Part shown: positions 55,856-64,000 of the stretch, piece by piece | Numbering within the stretch: position 1 is the first letter of the stretch | Layout: each line of letters starts with the position of its first letter | NCBI RefSeq assembly: GCF_022836845.1 | Contig: NZ_JAJNNZ010000012.1 | Location: forward strand, 1-64,000 | Direction of reading: 5' to 3' | Source of the DNA: Vibrio gelatinilyticus | Lineage (GTDB): Bacteria > Pseudomonadota > Gammaproteobacteria > Enterobacterales > Vibrionaceae | Length of the DNA stretch: 64,000 bases | Translations under genes and position numbers: made by a program | The notes under the pieces: generated by a model | The model's input: the letters and a program-made list of their open reading frames with translations, nothing else | Database searches by the model: none | What the model was told of the DNA's origin: nothing

Positions 55856-55890
55856 AAAAAGGGCAGAACTTAACCGTTCTGCCCTTTTAT
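55856..55890 (+). terminator. Terminator after degQ
   Basis: A 13-bp stem AAAAGGGCAGAAC / GTTCTGCCCTTTT with a 6-nt loop follows the stop, so degS must have its own promoter or rely on read-through. Confidence 0.9.
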
Positions 55891-55956
55891 TCTATAAGAA
55901 CTAAGTGATATGCTTTTAAAAGATATTTAGGCTAGGCAACCACCATAGAGGGCACA

Positions 55957-57021
55957 ATGCTGAACTTTCTCATCCGCTCGGTATCAATGGGACTGGTTAT
56001 TGCAGTTCTAGTGCTTCTCGCCGTCCCCACGCTAAGGCCTGGCTTTGTCGCCACGACTTTGGAATCAGAGCCCACTGATGCTGCGAGCCTTCAGGTCTCC
56101 TTTAATAAAGGGGTAAGAAAAGCTGCTCCCGCTGTCGTTAATATATATAGTCGCCAATACCAAGAAAATGACAAAAAGAAGCTCTCAACCCAGGGCCTAG
56201 GCTCTGGGGTAATTGTTAGCGACAAGGGCTACATCATCACCAACTACCACGTTGTCGCTAATGCTGATCAAATTATCGTAGCATTACAAGACGGCCGAGT
56301 CGCTGCCGCTCAATTAGTCGGTAAAGACCAGCGCACAGACATTGCCATTTTGCGCGTTGAAGGCAGCAATTTGCCTGTCATTCCACTTAACCCTGACTAC
56401 TCGCCGAAAGTGGGCGACGTGGTATTGGCGATAGGCAACCCGTACAACCTTGGTCAGACAACAACCTTTGGCATTATTTCTGCCACGGGTCGCTCGTCAA
56501 TTAGTGCCGGAGGCATTCAAGCCTTTATTCAAACCGATGCGGCGATTAATCAGGGTAACTCGGGAGGGGCTCTAGTTAACACCCAAGGAGAGCTTGTTGG
56601 CATTAATACGGCTTCTTTCCAGCAGGCTACCGATCTTGAAACTTATGGTATTTCCTTTGCGATCCCCTACCCACTTGCAAGCAAGATAATGGAAAAGATC
56701 ATCGCAGATGGGCGTGTTATTCGTGGTTATATCGGCATCGATGGGCAAGACATCAACTCGGTAACAGCGCGACTACTTGGTAATGAACACATTGGCGGGA
56801 TCGTGGTGCTAGGGCTCGATCCTAACGGTCCTGCTGCAATGGGCGGCATTAAGGTGCAAGACATTGTGATGATGATTGATGGTAAGAAGCTTAACGGAAG
56901 ACAAGGCGTGCTGGATCTGGTTACCGATCTTCGCCCTGGAACCACTGTCGATATGACGGTTTTACGAAACAGTGAACAAATTACACTGCAAGTCACCGTG
57001 GGTGAAGATTCGAGAGAATAA
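55957..57021 (+). CDS. degS: Membrane-anchored envelope-stress protease DegS
   Basis: The 354-residue protein has one N-terminal membrane anchor (about 5-25), a trypsin-like domain with His98, Asp128 and Ser202 (NQGNSGGALV), and a single PDZ domain (about 255-350). DegS cleaves the anti-sigma factor RseA when its PDZ domain binds the C-termini of misfolded porins, starting the sigma-E response. The single PDZ and anchor separate it from DegQ. Confidence 0.96.
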   Translation: MLNFLIRSVSMGLVIAVLVLLAVPTLRPGFVATTLESEPTDAASLQVSFNKGVRKAAPAVVNIYSRQYQENDKKKLSTQGLGSGVIVSDKGYIITNYHVVANADQIIVALQDGRVAAAQLVGKDQRTDIAILRVEGSNLPVIPLNPDYSPKVGDVVLAIGNPYNLGQTTTFGIISATGRSSISAGGIQAFIQTDAAINQGNSGGALVNTQGELVGINTASFQQATDLETYGISFAIPYPLASKIMEKIIADGRVIRGYIGIDGQDINSVTARLLGNEHIGGIVVLGLDPNGPAAMGGIKVQDIVMMIDGKKLNGRQGVLDLVTDLRPGTTVDMTVLRNSEQITLQVTVGEDSRE

Positions 57022-57036
57022 TGCTCTAATAACCAT

Positions 57037-57068
57037 AAAAAAACCTCCAAGTATGGAGGTTTTTTTTA
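57037..57068. terminator. Bidirectional terminator between degS and parC
   Basis: A 9-bp stem AAACCTCCA / TGGAGGTTT with a 4-nt loop is flanked by an A-run and a T-run between convergent genes. Confidence 0.9.
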
Positions 57069-57094
57069 TGCTTTCGTTTTACATCCGCCTTTAA

Positions 57095-59362
57095 TTACTC
57101 AGACTCTGAATCTGACGGCGATTCAACTTCTATGCGTGTGACTCGCTGAAGACCTCTTGGAAGCAGAGCTCCACGTCGACCACGCTCACCACGGAAGTTA
57201 TCAAGATCATCCGGTTTAAGCCCAAGTTTACGTTTGCCGGCATAAAGCGTCAAAGACGCTCCTTTTGGTAGCGATAGTAAATGAGAGACAAATTCTTCCC
57301 GCTCTTTGGCTTTCGCTGAAGGAATATTAATGATCTTATTACCCTTACCTTTACTTAGCTGCGGTAGGTCTTGAATTGGGAATAATAACATTCGTCCCTG
57401 ATTAGTGATTGCCATGATTTCGTCACTGTCCAAGTCACTGATGGTACTTGGAGTCAGGATCTCAGCACCCTTTGGCAAATTCACCAAAGCTTTACCACTG
57501 CGGTTTTTGGATAAGAACTCTGCACCCTTACACACAAAGCCATACCCAGCGTCAGAGGCCACAAGCCACAACTGACTCTCTTCCCCCATGATCACCTGAC
57601 GAATACTGCTTCCCGCACTGATATTTAAGCGGCCCGTAATTGGCTCACCTTGACTTCTTGCCGATGGCAGAGAGTGCGATTCAAGTGAATAACTTCTCCC
57701 GTCACTTCCGAGAAATATCGCAGGTTGATTGCTCTTACCTTTGGCACTCGCTAAGTACTGGTCGCCAGACTTGTAGTTCAACCCTGCTGCATCCACTTCG
57801 TGACCTTTAGCATGACGTATCCAACCTTTTTCAGACAACACTACCGTGATTGGTTCACTAGGCACTAGATCTCGCTCTGTCATAGCTTTGGCTTCAGCAC
57901 GCTCTACCATCGGTGAACGACGCTCATCACCATATTTATCAGCGTCAGCCTGAATCTCTTTTTTGATCAGTGTATTTAGACGACGTTCTGAGCCAAGCAA
58001 CTTCTCGAGCTTATCACGTTCTTTCGCTAGCTCATCTTGCTCTGCTCGAATCTTAAATTCTTCTAACTTAGCGAGATTACGTAATTTAATATCTAAGATT
58101 GCATCCGCTTGGATCTCAGAGATATTAAAGCGGCTCATCAAAACAGGCTTCGGCTCATCTTCGTTACGAATAATCTCGATCACTTCATCGATATTTAGAT
58201 AAGCGGCGAGTAAACCTTCTAAGATGTGTAATCGTGATAATACCTTATCCAAACGATATTGTAGTCGGCGACGAACAGTAGCACGGCGGTACTCTATCCA
58301 TTCAGACAGAATACTGACTAACCCTTTAACTTGAGGTCGGTTATCAAGACCTATCATGTTTAAGTTAACGCGATAACTGCGCTCAAGATCAGTTGATGCA
58401 AATAAATGATTCATCAGCTGATCACTATCAATACGATTTGATCGTGGCACAATCACAATGCGTGTTGGGTTTTCATGATCCGATTCATCTCGAAGATCAT
58501 CCACCATCGGCAGCTTCTTAGCTCGCATCTGATTGGCGATTTGCTCAAGTAATTTTGCACCAGACACCTGATGTGGTAATGACGTGATGACAACGTCCGA
58601 GCCTTCTTTGTGCCACACAGCACGCATTTTGACACTGCCGCGACCGGTACGGTAAATTTTCTCGAGATCCGCTTGCGGAGAAATAATCTCAGCTTCTGTT
58701 GGATAATCCGGGCCTTTGACGAACTGCATAACATCATTCAGTTCCGATTTCGGATTGTCGATCAGGTGGATCGTTGCATCGGCAATTTCTCGCACATTGT
58801 GAGGCGGTATATCGGTCGCCATGCCCACCGCAATGCCTGTAACGCCATTAAGTAGAATATGCGGTAGACGCGCAGGCAACATTTGTGGCTCTTTCATCGT
58901 GCCATCAAAGTTAGGCTGCCAATCCACGGTACCTTGACCTAATTCACCCAGCAGAACTTCGGCAAACTTAGAGAGTTTTGCTTCGGTATAACGCATCGCA
59001 GCAAAAGATTTCGGGTCATCCGGAGCACCCCAGTTGCCTTGACCATCTACCAACGGATAACGATACGAAAATGGCTGAGCCATCAATACCATTGCTTCAT
59101 AACACGCTGAGTCACCGTGGGGGTGATATTTACCTAAAACATCACCCACGGTACGAGCGGATTTCTTATATTTGGAGGCAGCAGATAAACCCAACTCAGA
59201 CATCGCATAGATAATACGACGCTGTACTGGTTTAAGGCCGTCACCAATATAAGGCAATGCACGATCCATAATGACGTACATTGAATAATTCAAATAGGCG
59301 TCTTCGGTGAACTTACGCATTGGTAGTTGTTCTACGCCATCAAAAGACATATCTGTCGACAT
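57095..59362 (-). CDS. parC: DNA topoisomerase IV subunit A
   Basis: The 755-residue subunit cuts and rejoins DNA to decatenate sister chromosomes. The catalytic tyrosine lies in the [23 protein letters not shown] region with downstream AAMRYTEAK. Ser85 and Glu89 of the quinolone-resistance region are the sensitive, wild-type residues. A C-terminal beta-propeller domain follows (about 495-740). The gene begins 3 nt after parE. Confidence 0.97.
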   Translation of the reverse strand: MSTDMSFDGVEQLPMRKFTEDAYLNYSMYVIMDRALPYIGDGLKPVQRRIIYAMSELGLSAASKYKKSARTVGDVLGKYHPHGDSACYEAMVLMAQPFSYRYPLVDGQGNWGAPDDPKSFAAMRYTEAKLSKFAEVLLGELGQGTVDWQPNFDGTMKEPQMLPARLPHILLNGVTGIAVGMATDIPPHNVREIADATIHLIDNPKSELNDVMQFVKGPDYPTEAEIISPQADLEKIYRTGRGSVKMRAVWHKEGSDVVITSLPHQVSGAKLLEQIANQMRAKKLPMVDDLRDESDHENPTRIVIVPRSNRIDSDQLMNHLFASTDLERSYRVNLNMIGLDNRPQVKGLVSILSEWIEYRRATVRRRLQYRLDKVLSRLHILEGLLAAYLNIDEVIEIIRNEDEPKPVLMSRFNISEIQADAILDIKLRNLAKLEEFKIRAEQDELAKERDKLEKLLGSERRLNTLIKKEIQADADKYGDERRSPMVERAEAKAMTERDLVPSEPITVVLSEKGWIRHAKGHEVDAAGLNYKSGDQYLASAKGKSNQPAIFLGSDGRSYSLESHSLPSARSQGEPITGRLNISAGSSIRQVIMGEESQLWLVASDAGYGFVCKGAEFLSKNRSGKALVNLPKGAEILTPSTISDLDSDEIMAITNQGRMLLFPIQDLPQLSKGKGNKIINIPSAKAKEREEFVSHLLSLPKGASLTLYAGKRKLGLKPDDLDNFRGERGRRGALLPRGLQRVTRIEVESPSDSESE

Positions 59363-59365
59363 TGT

Positions 59366-61246
59366 TTAAACCTCTGCCATATCGCCGTTAGTTTGCAGCC
59401 AAGAACGTCTATCGTCGGCGCGTTTCTTACCTAAGAGCATATCCATCATTTCGTTGGTGGCTTCACTATCATCGATAGTCAACTGAACCAATCGACGGGT
59501 ATTTGGGTCCATCGTAGTTTCACGCAGTTGCAGTGGGTTCATCTCACCCAATCCTTTAAAGCGCTGTACGTTGATCTTCGATTTCTTCTTACTTAAACGT
59601 TCTAAAATGCCATCTTTTTCTGCATCATCTAATGCGTAGTACACCTCTTTACCGCAATCGATACGATAGAGTGGAGGCATCGCGACATAGATATGTCCAG
59701 CTTCAACAAGTGGTCTAAAGTGCTTAGTAAATAGTGCACACAATAAAGTCGCAATGTGCAAACCGTCGGAGTCCGCATCGGCAAGAATGCAGATCTTGCC
59801 GTAACGTAGGCTTTCTAAATTATCACTATCGGGGTCAATACCTAATGCGACTGAAATATCATGAACTTCTTGAGAGGCCAGAACCTGATCAGCGGAGACT
59901 TCCCAAGTGTTAAGGATTTTCCCTCGAAGTGGCATCACGGCCTGGAATTCACGATCTCGTGCTTGTTTAGCTGAGCCACCCGCAGAGTCACCTTCCACGA
60001 AGAAAATTTCAGTACGGTTAAGATCCTGAACAGAACAGTCGGTTAGTTTACCCGGTAGGGCTGGTCCAGAAGCCACTTTCTTACGAACCACTTTTTTACT
60101 TGCTCGCATTCTGCGGTGAGCATTGGCAATGCAAGCTTCCGCTAGTAGTTCAGCTAGCTGTGGTTTCTCGTTCAGCCATAAACTAAAGGCATCTTTTACA
60201 ACACCTGAAACAAACGCCGCGCACTGGCGTGAAGATAAGCGTTCTTTGGTTTGCCCCGCAAACTGAGGATCTTGCATTTTGATCGACAGAACATATGAAC
60301 AACGATCAAAGACGTCATCTCCGGTTAGCTTCACACCACGTGGCAACAAGTTACGGAATTCACAGAACTCACGCATAGCGTCAAGCAAACCTTGGCGCAG
60401 GCCATTAACGTGTGTACCGCCCTGAGCGGTAGGGATCAAGTTGACGTAACTCTCGGTGATCATTTCACCGCCTTCAGGCTGCCAAATTAGCGCCCAACTT
60501 GCCGCTTCAGTTTCTGCTGAGAATTCACCGGTAAACGGTTGCTCTGGCAATACTGCATAACCTTTGACGCCTTCGGCCAGGTAGTCTTTTAAGCCATCTT
60601 CGTAATACCAGCGATGCTCTTTCTCATTAACTTTGTCAGAGAAAGTGATTTCAAGCCCTGGACATAGAACGGCTTTTGCTCGCAGGTTGTTGATCAACCT
60701 GGTTACCGAGAAATTGGCTGAATCGAAATAACTCGTATCTGGCCAGAAATGAACACTGGTGCCTTTATTTCTGCGGCCACAGGTGCCGGTAACCGTGAGT
60801 TCTTCAACTTTATTGCCGTTCTCAAAGGCCATTTGATAGACCTGACCCTCACGTCGAACCGTCACTTCTACACGCTTAGAAAGCGCGTTCACAACCGAGA
60901 TGCCTACACCATGTAAACCGCCAGAGAATTGGTAGTTTTTATTGGAAAACTTACCACCAGCGTGCAACTTACAAAATATAAGTTCCACTCCCGATATCTT
61001 TTCTTCTGGGTGAATATCAACAGGCATGCCTCGCCCGTCGTCAATAACTTCTAACGACTGATCAGCATGGAGGATGACTTGTACCTTTGAGGCATGTCCG
61101 GCAAGCGCTTCATCGACACTATTATCGATAACTTCTTGTCCCAAGTGATTTGGGCGCGCTGTATCCGTATACATCCCTGGTCGGCGACGTACTGGCTCTA
61201 AACCATTAAGAACCTCAATGGCTCCAGCATTATATTGTTCTGTCAT
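59366..61246 (-). CDS. parE: DNA topoisomerase IV subunit B
   Basis: The 626-residue GHKL ATPase subunit has VIDNSVDEALAGHA, DDGRGMPVD and GGLHGVGISVVNALS in the ATP site, and the TOPRIM domain with EGDSAGGSAKQARDR and DADSDGLHI. It is directly followed by parC and forms a parE-parC operon. The 291 bases upstream hold no gene. Confidence 0.97.
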   Translation of the reverse strand: MTEQYNAGAIEVLNGLEPVRRRPGMYTDTARPNHLGQEVIDNSVDEALAGHASKVQVILHADQSLEVIDDGRGMPVDIHPEEKISGVELIFCKLHAGGKFSNKNYQFSGGLHGVGISVVNALSKRVEVTVRREGQVYQMAFENGNKVEELTVTGTCGRRNKGTSVHFWPDTSYFDSANFSVTRLINNLRAKAVLCPGLEITFSDKVNEKEHRWYYEDGLKDYLAEGVKGYAVLPEQPFTGEFSAETEAASWALIWQPEGGEMITESYVNLIPTAQGGTHVNGLRQGLLDAMREFCEFRNLLPRGVKLTGDDVFDRCSYVLSIKMQDPQFAGQTKERLSSRQCAAFVSGVVKDAFSLWLNEKPQLAELLAEACIANAHRRMRASKKVVRKKVASGPALPGKLTDCSVQDLNRTEIFFVEGDSAGGSAKQARDREFQAVMPLRGKILNTWEVSADQVLASQEVHDISVALGIDPDSDNLESLRYGKICILADADSDGLHIATLLCALFTKHFRPLVEAGHIYVAMPPLYRIDCGKEVYYALDDAEKDGILERLSKKKSKINVQRFKGLGEMNPLQLRETTMDPNTRRLVQLTIDDSEATNEMMDMLLGKKRADDRRSWLQTNGDMAEV

Positions 61247-61537
61247 AATACGGAATTTTACTCAAATAATTTAAGCGATACTTTGCAGCAATTTGCGAGA
61301 AGCAGTTTACAACTGTTGTACCCTCAGACTCTGATTTACCAGTGTATCACTACATAGCCTATGCACCGAGTATCCAAGGGGATTTATTGGAAGCTGAGCC
61401 ACATCCTAATAAAACAGGACCTTCATGCGCAAGTATAGACTCACCATACTCTGGAACACCTGGATCGATGTCAAGTCTCGCAAGTAAGTGGGAGGTAAAA
61501 CTATGACTATCACCTCAATGAATTGAAGTGATATTTT

Positions 61538-62125
61538 CTAAAGGGTAAGGAATTCGACAATTTTTTGTGGATAGCGTTCAAAATCAATGAAGCTATGATC
61601 GCCATTTGGCTCCACCGTTTGTCTTGAATCTCGAAACTTATCGACCGCTTGTCGATAATCAAGCACTTCGTCACCTTCTTGTTGCAATAACCAAAAATCA
61701 CCAGGGGAGCGCAAGCTGTGAACTTCAAGCTGTTTTAATTCATCGATATGATGCGGCTCTAAGGTGTAAGTTTCGTTTGTATAGGGGTTGGTTTGTTCAC
61801 CCAAATAATCCACCAATAGCTCGTAGGGTTTCACCGCCGGATTGACCACCACCGCTTTAACGCCATATTTATCGTTAAGCCATGTAGATAAGTAGCCCCC
61901 TAATGAACTGCCCACTAATCCGATATTATAATGCTCAAGGTGAAGTTCAACGATACTTTCGAGATAAGCTGCAGCCTGCTTAGGATAACAAGGCAATTGA
62001 GGCACAATCAGTTTAATATCAGGTCGCTGCACTGCACAATACTCTGCCATCAACTTAGCTTTGAGCGACTGCGGCGAGCTATTAAAACCGTGGATATAGA
62101 GCAGCAATGCAGGTTTATCTGACAT
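61538..62125 (-). CDS. yqiA: YqiA-family esterase
   Basis: The 195-residue alpha/beta-hydrolase is YqiA-like, with LLYIHGFNSSPQS (oxyanion loop) and the nucleophile in GSSLGGYLSTW, and a C-terminal histidine in NGDHSFIDF. The E. coli relative has weak esterase activity on short acyl esters. I chose the ATG of MSDKPALLLYIHG; an upstream in-frame extension of 93 nt runs into cpdA and is unlikely. It starts 10 nt after cpdA and is probably co-transcribed. Confidence 0.9.
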   Translation of the reverse strand: MSDKPALLLYIHGFNSSPQSLKAKLMAEYCAVQRPDIKLIVPQLPCYPKQAAAYLESIVELHLEHYNIGLVGSSLGGYLSTWLNDKYGVKAVVVNPAVKPYELLVDYLGEQTNPYTNETYTLEPHHIDELKQLEVHSLRSPGDFWLLQQEGDEVLDYRQAVDKFRDSRQTVEPNGDHSFIDFERYPQKIVEFLTL

Positions 62126-62135
62126 AAAAAAACTC

Positions 62136-62960
62136 CTAATAACCATCGGCGCTAAAATCTGGACGAAAACTGCCAGATGGTAAACGATGCACTTGCGTTT
62201 CAACTCTCCCATCAGCAAACAATTCCAACTCTCTCCAACCTGGAGACTGCGTATCTAAAGCAAACTCATTGGATTGAGGTTTAAACTGCACACAAGTTGA
62301 CGGTGTTGCCATCACTCGAACTCCAGATCGCTCGCGATCCAGATCTTGATGGATATGCCCACACAATACCGCTTTGGCGTTGCTGTGTTGCTCAACAATA
62401 CTCCAAAACTCATCAGCATCTTTGAGGCTATGCTGATCAAGCCAAGCACTGCCCACTAGAATTGGATGGTGATGCAGTAGGATGAGTGTATGCCGCTGCG
62501 AATTGTCGCTTAAGTACCGCTCGAGGTTAGATAACTGTTGCTCACTGAGCCGACCATGAGGAACCCCAACGACTTGCGAATCAAGAAGCACTATTTGCCA
62601 GTGTTCACCTAGCAAAACATGATCCACGCTGTGGATCTGTTGTGACGGAATCAAACTGTTCATGCTGGGCTTGAAGTCGTGATTACCTGGTAACCAATAG
62701 CAAGGTAAATTGAGCGGCTGAATTCCGTCTTCAAATTTTCGGTATGAATGCTCACTGTGATCTTGAGAAATATCACCCGTTGCTAGCAGCGCATCGAATA
62801 TTTTTTCCTGTAGCACAACTTCATTAACGACTGCTTTAAAACTATCTTGTGTATTCACGCTCAGCAAGCAACCGTCACGAGGTGCGAAGAGATGCGTGTC
62901 CGTCAATTGCAATAGCTTGACGCTGCTTGACTGAAGTTCATCACTGGGCGTTGTATTCAA
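62136..62960 (-). CDS. cpdA: 3',5'-cyclic-AMP phosphodiesterase
   Basis: The 274-residue calcineurin-type metallophosphatase lowers cAMP and so adjusts CRP signalling. The metal-binding blocks are LQLTDTHLF, TGDISQDHS, PGNHD, LLHHHP and CGHIHQD. It lies in the nudF-yqiB-cpdA-yqiA order seen in E. coli. Confidence 0.95.
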   Translation of the reverse strand: MNTTPSDELQSSSVKLLQLTDTHLFAPRDGCLLSVNTQDSFKAVVNEVVLQEKIFDALLATGDISQDHSEHSYRKFEDGIQPLNLPCYWLPGNHDFKPSMNSLIPSQQIHSVDHVLLGEHWQIVLLDSQVVGVPHGRLSEQQLSNLERYLSDNSQRHTLILLHHHPILVGSAWLDQHSLKDADEFWSIVEQHSNAKAVLCGHIHQDLDRERSGVRVMATPSTCVQFKPQSNEFALDTQSPGWRELELFADGRVETQVHRLPSGSFRPDFSADGY

Positions 62961-62990
62961 AATCGTAAGACCTAAACTTTATACTTGTCG

Positions 62991-63437
62991 TTAGCCCCGA
63001 TACATGATCGGTGCTCGACTAATTCCATTTTTCAAACAAAAAGTTAACCAATCACTTAAGAACTGATTTAACTGAAACTTTTCGTCTCTCTGTAACATTT
63101 TCGCGTTCGGATAATCGTAGCGCGCTTTCACTCGTGTTGCACTTTCACAATGACAAACTTCTGCAACTTTTGCATCGTGATATAAGCGCACCGTCATTTT
63201 AGGCAAAGGGAAAACAGGAAGCTCATCATCTTGGAATATTTCTACTAATGTTGTGTACTTCGTCACTTCTGACACTTCTAACTGATAAGTCAAGCGCCCT
63301 GCCTGATAACAACGTATATCACCCACCAATGGTTGGAGCGGTATCAATCGATTCAATTTAGCGTAATTAGTCTCATAAATACGCATAAGTTCAGCAAGAT
63401 CGACATGATAAGGTCGATTATCAGCGAGTTTGGCCAT
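62991..63437 (-). CDS. yqiB: DUF1249 protein (YqiB)
   Basis: The 148-residue cytoplasmic protein belongs to DUF1249, whose function is unknown. Conserved features are HVDLAELMRIYETNYAKLNRL and DAKVAEVCHCESATRVKARYDYPN (in part). I chose the ATG of MAKLADNRPYH; a GTG 9 nt upstream is possible. The 5' end overlaps nudF by 17 nt, suggesting coupled translation. Confidence 0.88.
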   Translation of the reverse strand: MAKLADNRPYHVDLAELMRIYETNYAKLNRLIPLQPLVGDIRCYQAGRLTYQLEVSEVTKYTTLVEIFQDDELPVFPLPKMTVRLYHDAKVAEVCHCESATRVKARYDYPNAKMLQRDEKFQLNQFLSDWLTFCLKNGISRAPIMYRG

Positions 63438-64000
63438 CACTGCCACCTTGCCAATCTTTCTTTAACGTCAGATAGTTAAGTTGTAACCACTGTAAAGCAA
63501 TTATCGAAGCGCCATTTTCGATTTTCCCGTCTAATACCATTTGATAAGCTTGTTCGCGAGAAACCACCATCACTCGAATATCTTCGTTTTCGCTGGATAA
63601 ACCATGAATACCCGCTGCCGTTGTGGCATCAACGCTACCGACAAAGACATCGATTTTTTCTGAGCAGCCACCCGCTGAGGGGTAATATGAAGTGATTGGG
63701 GCAATTTGACCCACCTCAACGCCCGCTTCTTCCATAGCTTCTCTGCGAACCAATTGTTCGACACTTTCTTCTTTATCAACGATGCCAGCGACAATTTCAA
63801 TTTGCCAGGGTTGAGCGTGCTCGAGTGCGCCGACTCGTATCTGTTCAATCAACACCACATCATCACTTTGAGGATCATACGGTAATAAGGCTGCAGCATG
63901 ACCTCGTTCTAACATTTCACGATCCACTGGACGGCTCCAGCCACCTTTAAACAGCCGATGCTCAAAACGATACTTCACCATCTGGAAAAAACCTTTAAAT
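63421..64000 (-). CDS. nudF: ADP-ribose pyrophosphatase, Nudix family (5' end beyond the window)
   Basis: The visible 193 codons match NudF, which splits ADP-ribose to AMP and ribose-5-phosphate. The Nudix box is complete: G-x5-E-x7-REAMEEAGV with EE at the metal site. The internal ATG of MVKYRFEHRLF is not the true start, because the codons to the window edge read FKGFFQ, matching the E. coli stretch just before this point. About 20 N-terminal residues lie outside the window, so the gene is partial. Confidence 0.93.
   Translation of the reverse strand, partial: FKGFFQMVKYRFEHRLFKGGWSRPVDREMLERGHAAALLPYDPQSDDVVLIEQIRVGALEHAQPWQIEIVAGIVDKEESVEQLVRREAMEEAGVEVGQIAPITSYYPSAGGCSEKIDVFVGSVDATTAAGIHGLSSENEDIRVMVVSREQAYQMVLDGKIENGASIIALQWLQLNYLTLKKDWQGGSDGQTR

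Noticed and set aside
59110-59160. Quinolone-resistance mutation in parC
   Set aside because: Ser85 and Glu89 are the sensitive residues, so no classical resistance change is visible.
1-64000. CRISPR arrays, insertion sequences, prophage or toxin-antitoxin genes
   Set aside because: No regularly spaced repeats, transposase, integrase, phage structural or toxin-antitoxin sequences were seen anywhere in the window.

Overview
The window is a contiguous piece of a gamma-proteobacterial chromosome, almost certainly Vibrionaceae (Vibrio or a close relative). The evidence is the near-complete gene-order agreement with the E. coli/Vibrio core (hrpB-mrcB, sfsA-dksA-gluQ-pcnB-folK-panBC, cca-uppP-folB-plsY-tsaD-rpsU-dnaG-rpoD, rplM-rpsI-sspAB, zapE-zapG-degQ-degS, parC-parE-yqiA-cpdA-yqiB-nudF). 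Vibrio-type departures from E. coli are a petABC bc1 operon between rpsI and sspA, a yqeY gene inside the rpsU-dnaG-rpoD operon, and a gspA-gspB (exeAB) pair beside cca. I see no phage, insertion sequence, CRISPR array or rRNA operon. One tRNA is present.

Layout: 0-10 kb (minus strand) holds aconitase B, a patatin/beta-barrel protein, PBP1b and the HrpB helicase. 10-16 kb (plus strand) holds SfsA, DksA, GluQ, PcnB, FolK and pantothenate synthesis. 16-25 kb holds a chemoreceptor, a CYTH/CHAD triphosphatase, a DUF47-Pit phosphate uptake pair, an SH3 envelope protein and GspAB. 25-36 kb holds Cca, UppP, a second FolK with FolB, PlsY, TsaD and the macromolecular-synthesis operon, ending with tRNA-Ile2(CAU). 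36-47 kb is the most accessory-looking part: a 1-kb non-coding stretch, the glucose PTS permease, an arsenic resistance cluster, pyruvate kinase and a GntR regulator. 47-64 kb returns to core genes: SspAB, bc1 complex, S9/L13, ZapE/ZapG, DegQ/DegS, topoisomerase IV and the cpdA-nudF group. nudF runs off the right edge.

The most interesting block is the arsenic cluster at 38.6-44.1 kb. A minus-strand set encodes an arsenate-using GAPDH, a dual-specificity-type phosphatase translationally coupled to it, the ArsJ exporter, an ArsR repressor and an Acr3 arsenite pump. Facing it is a single protein that fuses a thioredoxin-type arsenate reductase (intact C9/C81/C88 catalytic cysteines) to an ArsR repressor domain in which two of the three classical arsenite-binding cysteines are replaced. 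Three copies of an ATCGT-N6-ACGAT palindrome lie around arsR/acr3. A different 30-bp AT-rich palindrome lies midway between the two divergent transcription units. The cluster thus combines two arsenic exit routes (1-arseno-3-phosphoglycerate by GAPDH/ArsJ and arsenite by ArsC/Acr3) under two distinct ArsR-type regulators, plus a phosphatase of unknown role.
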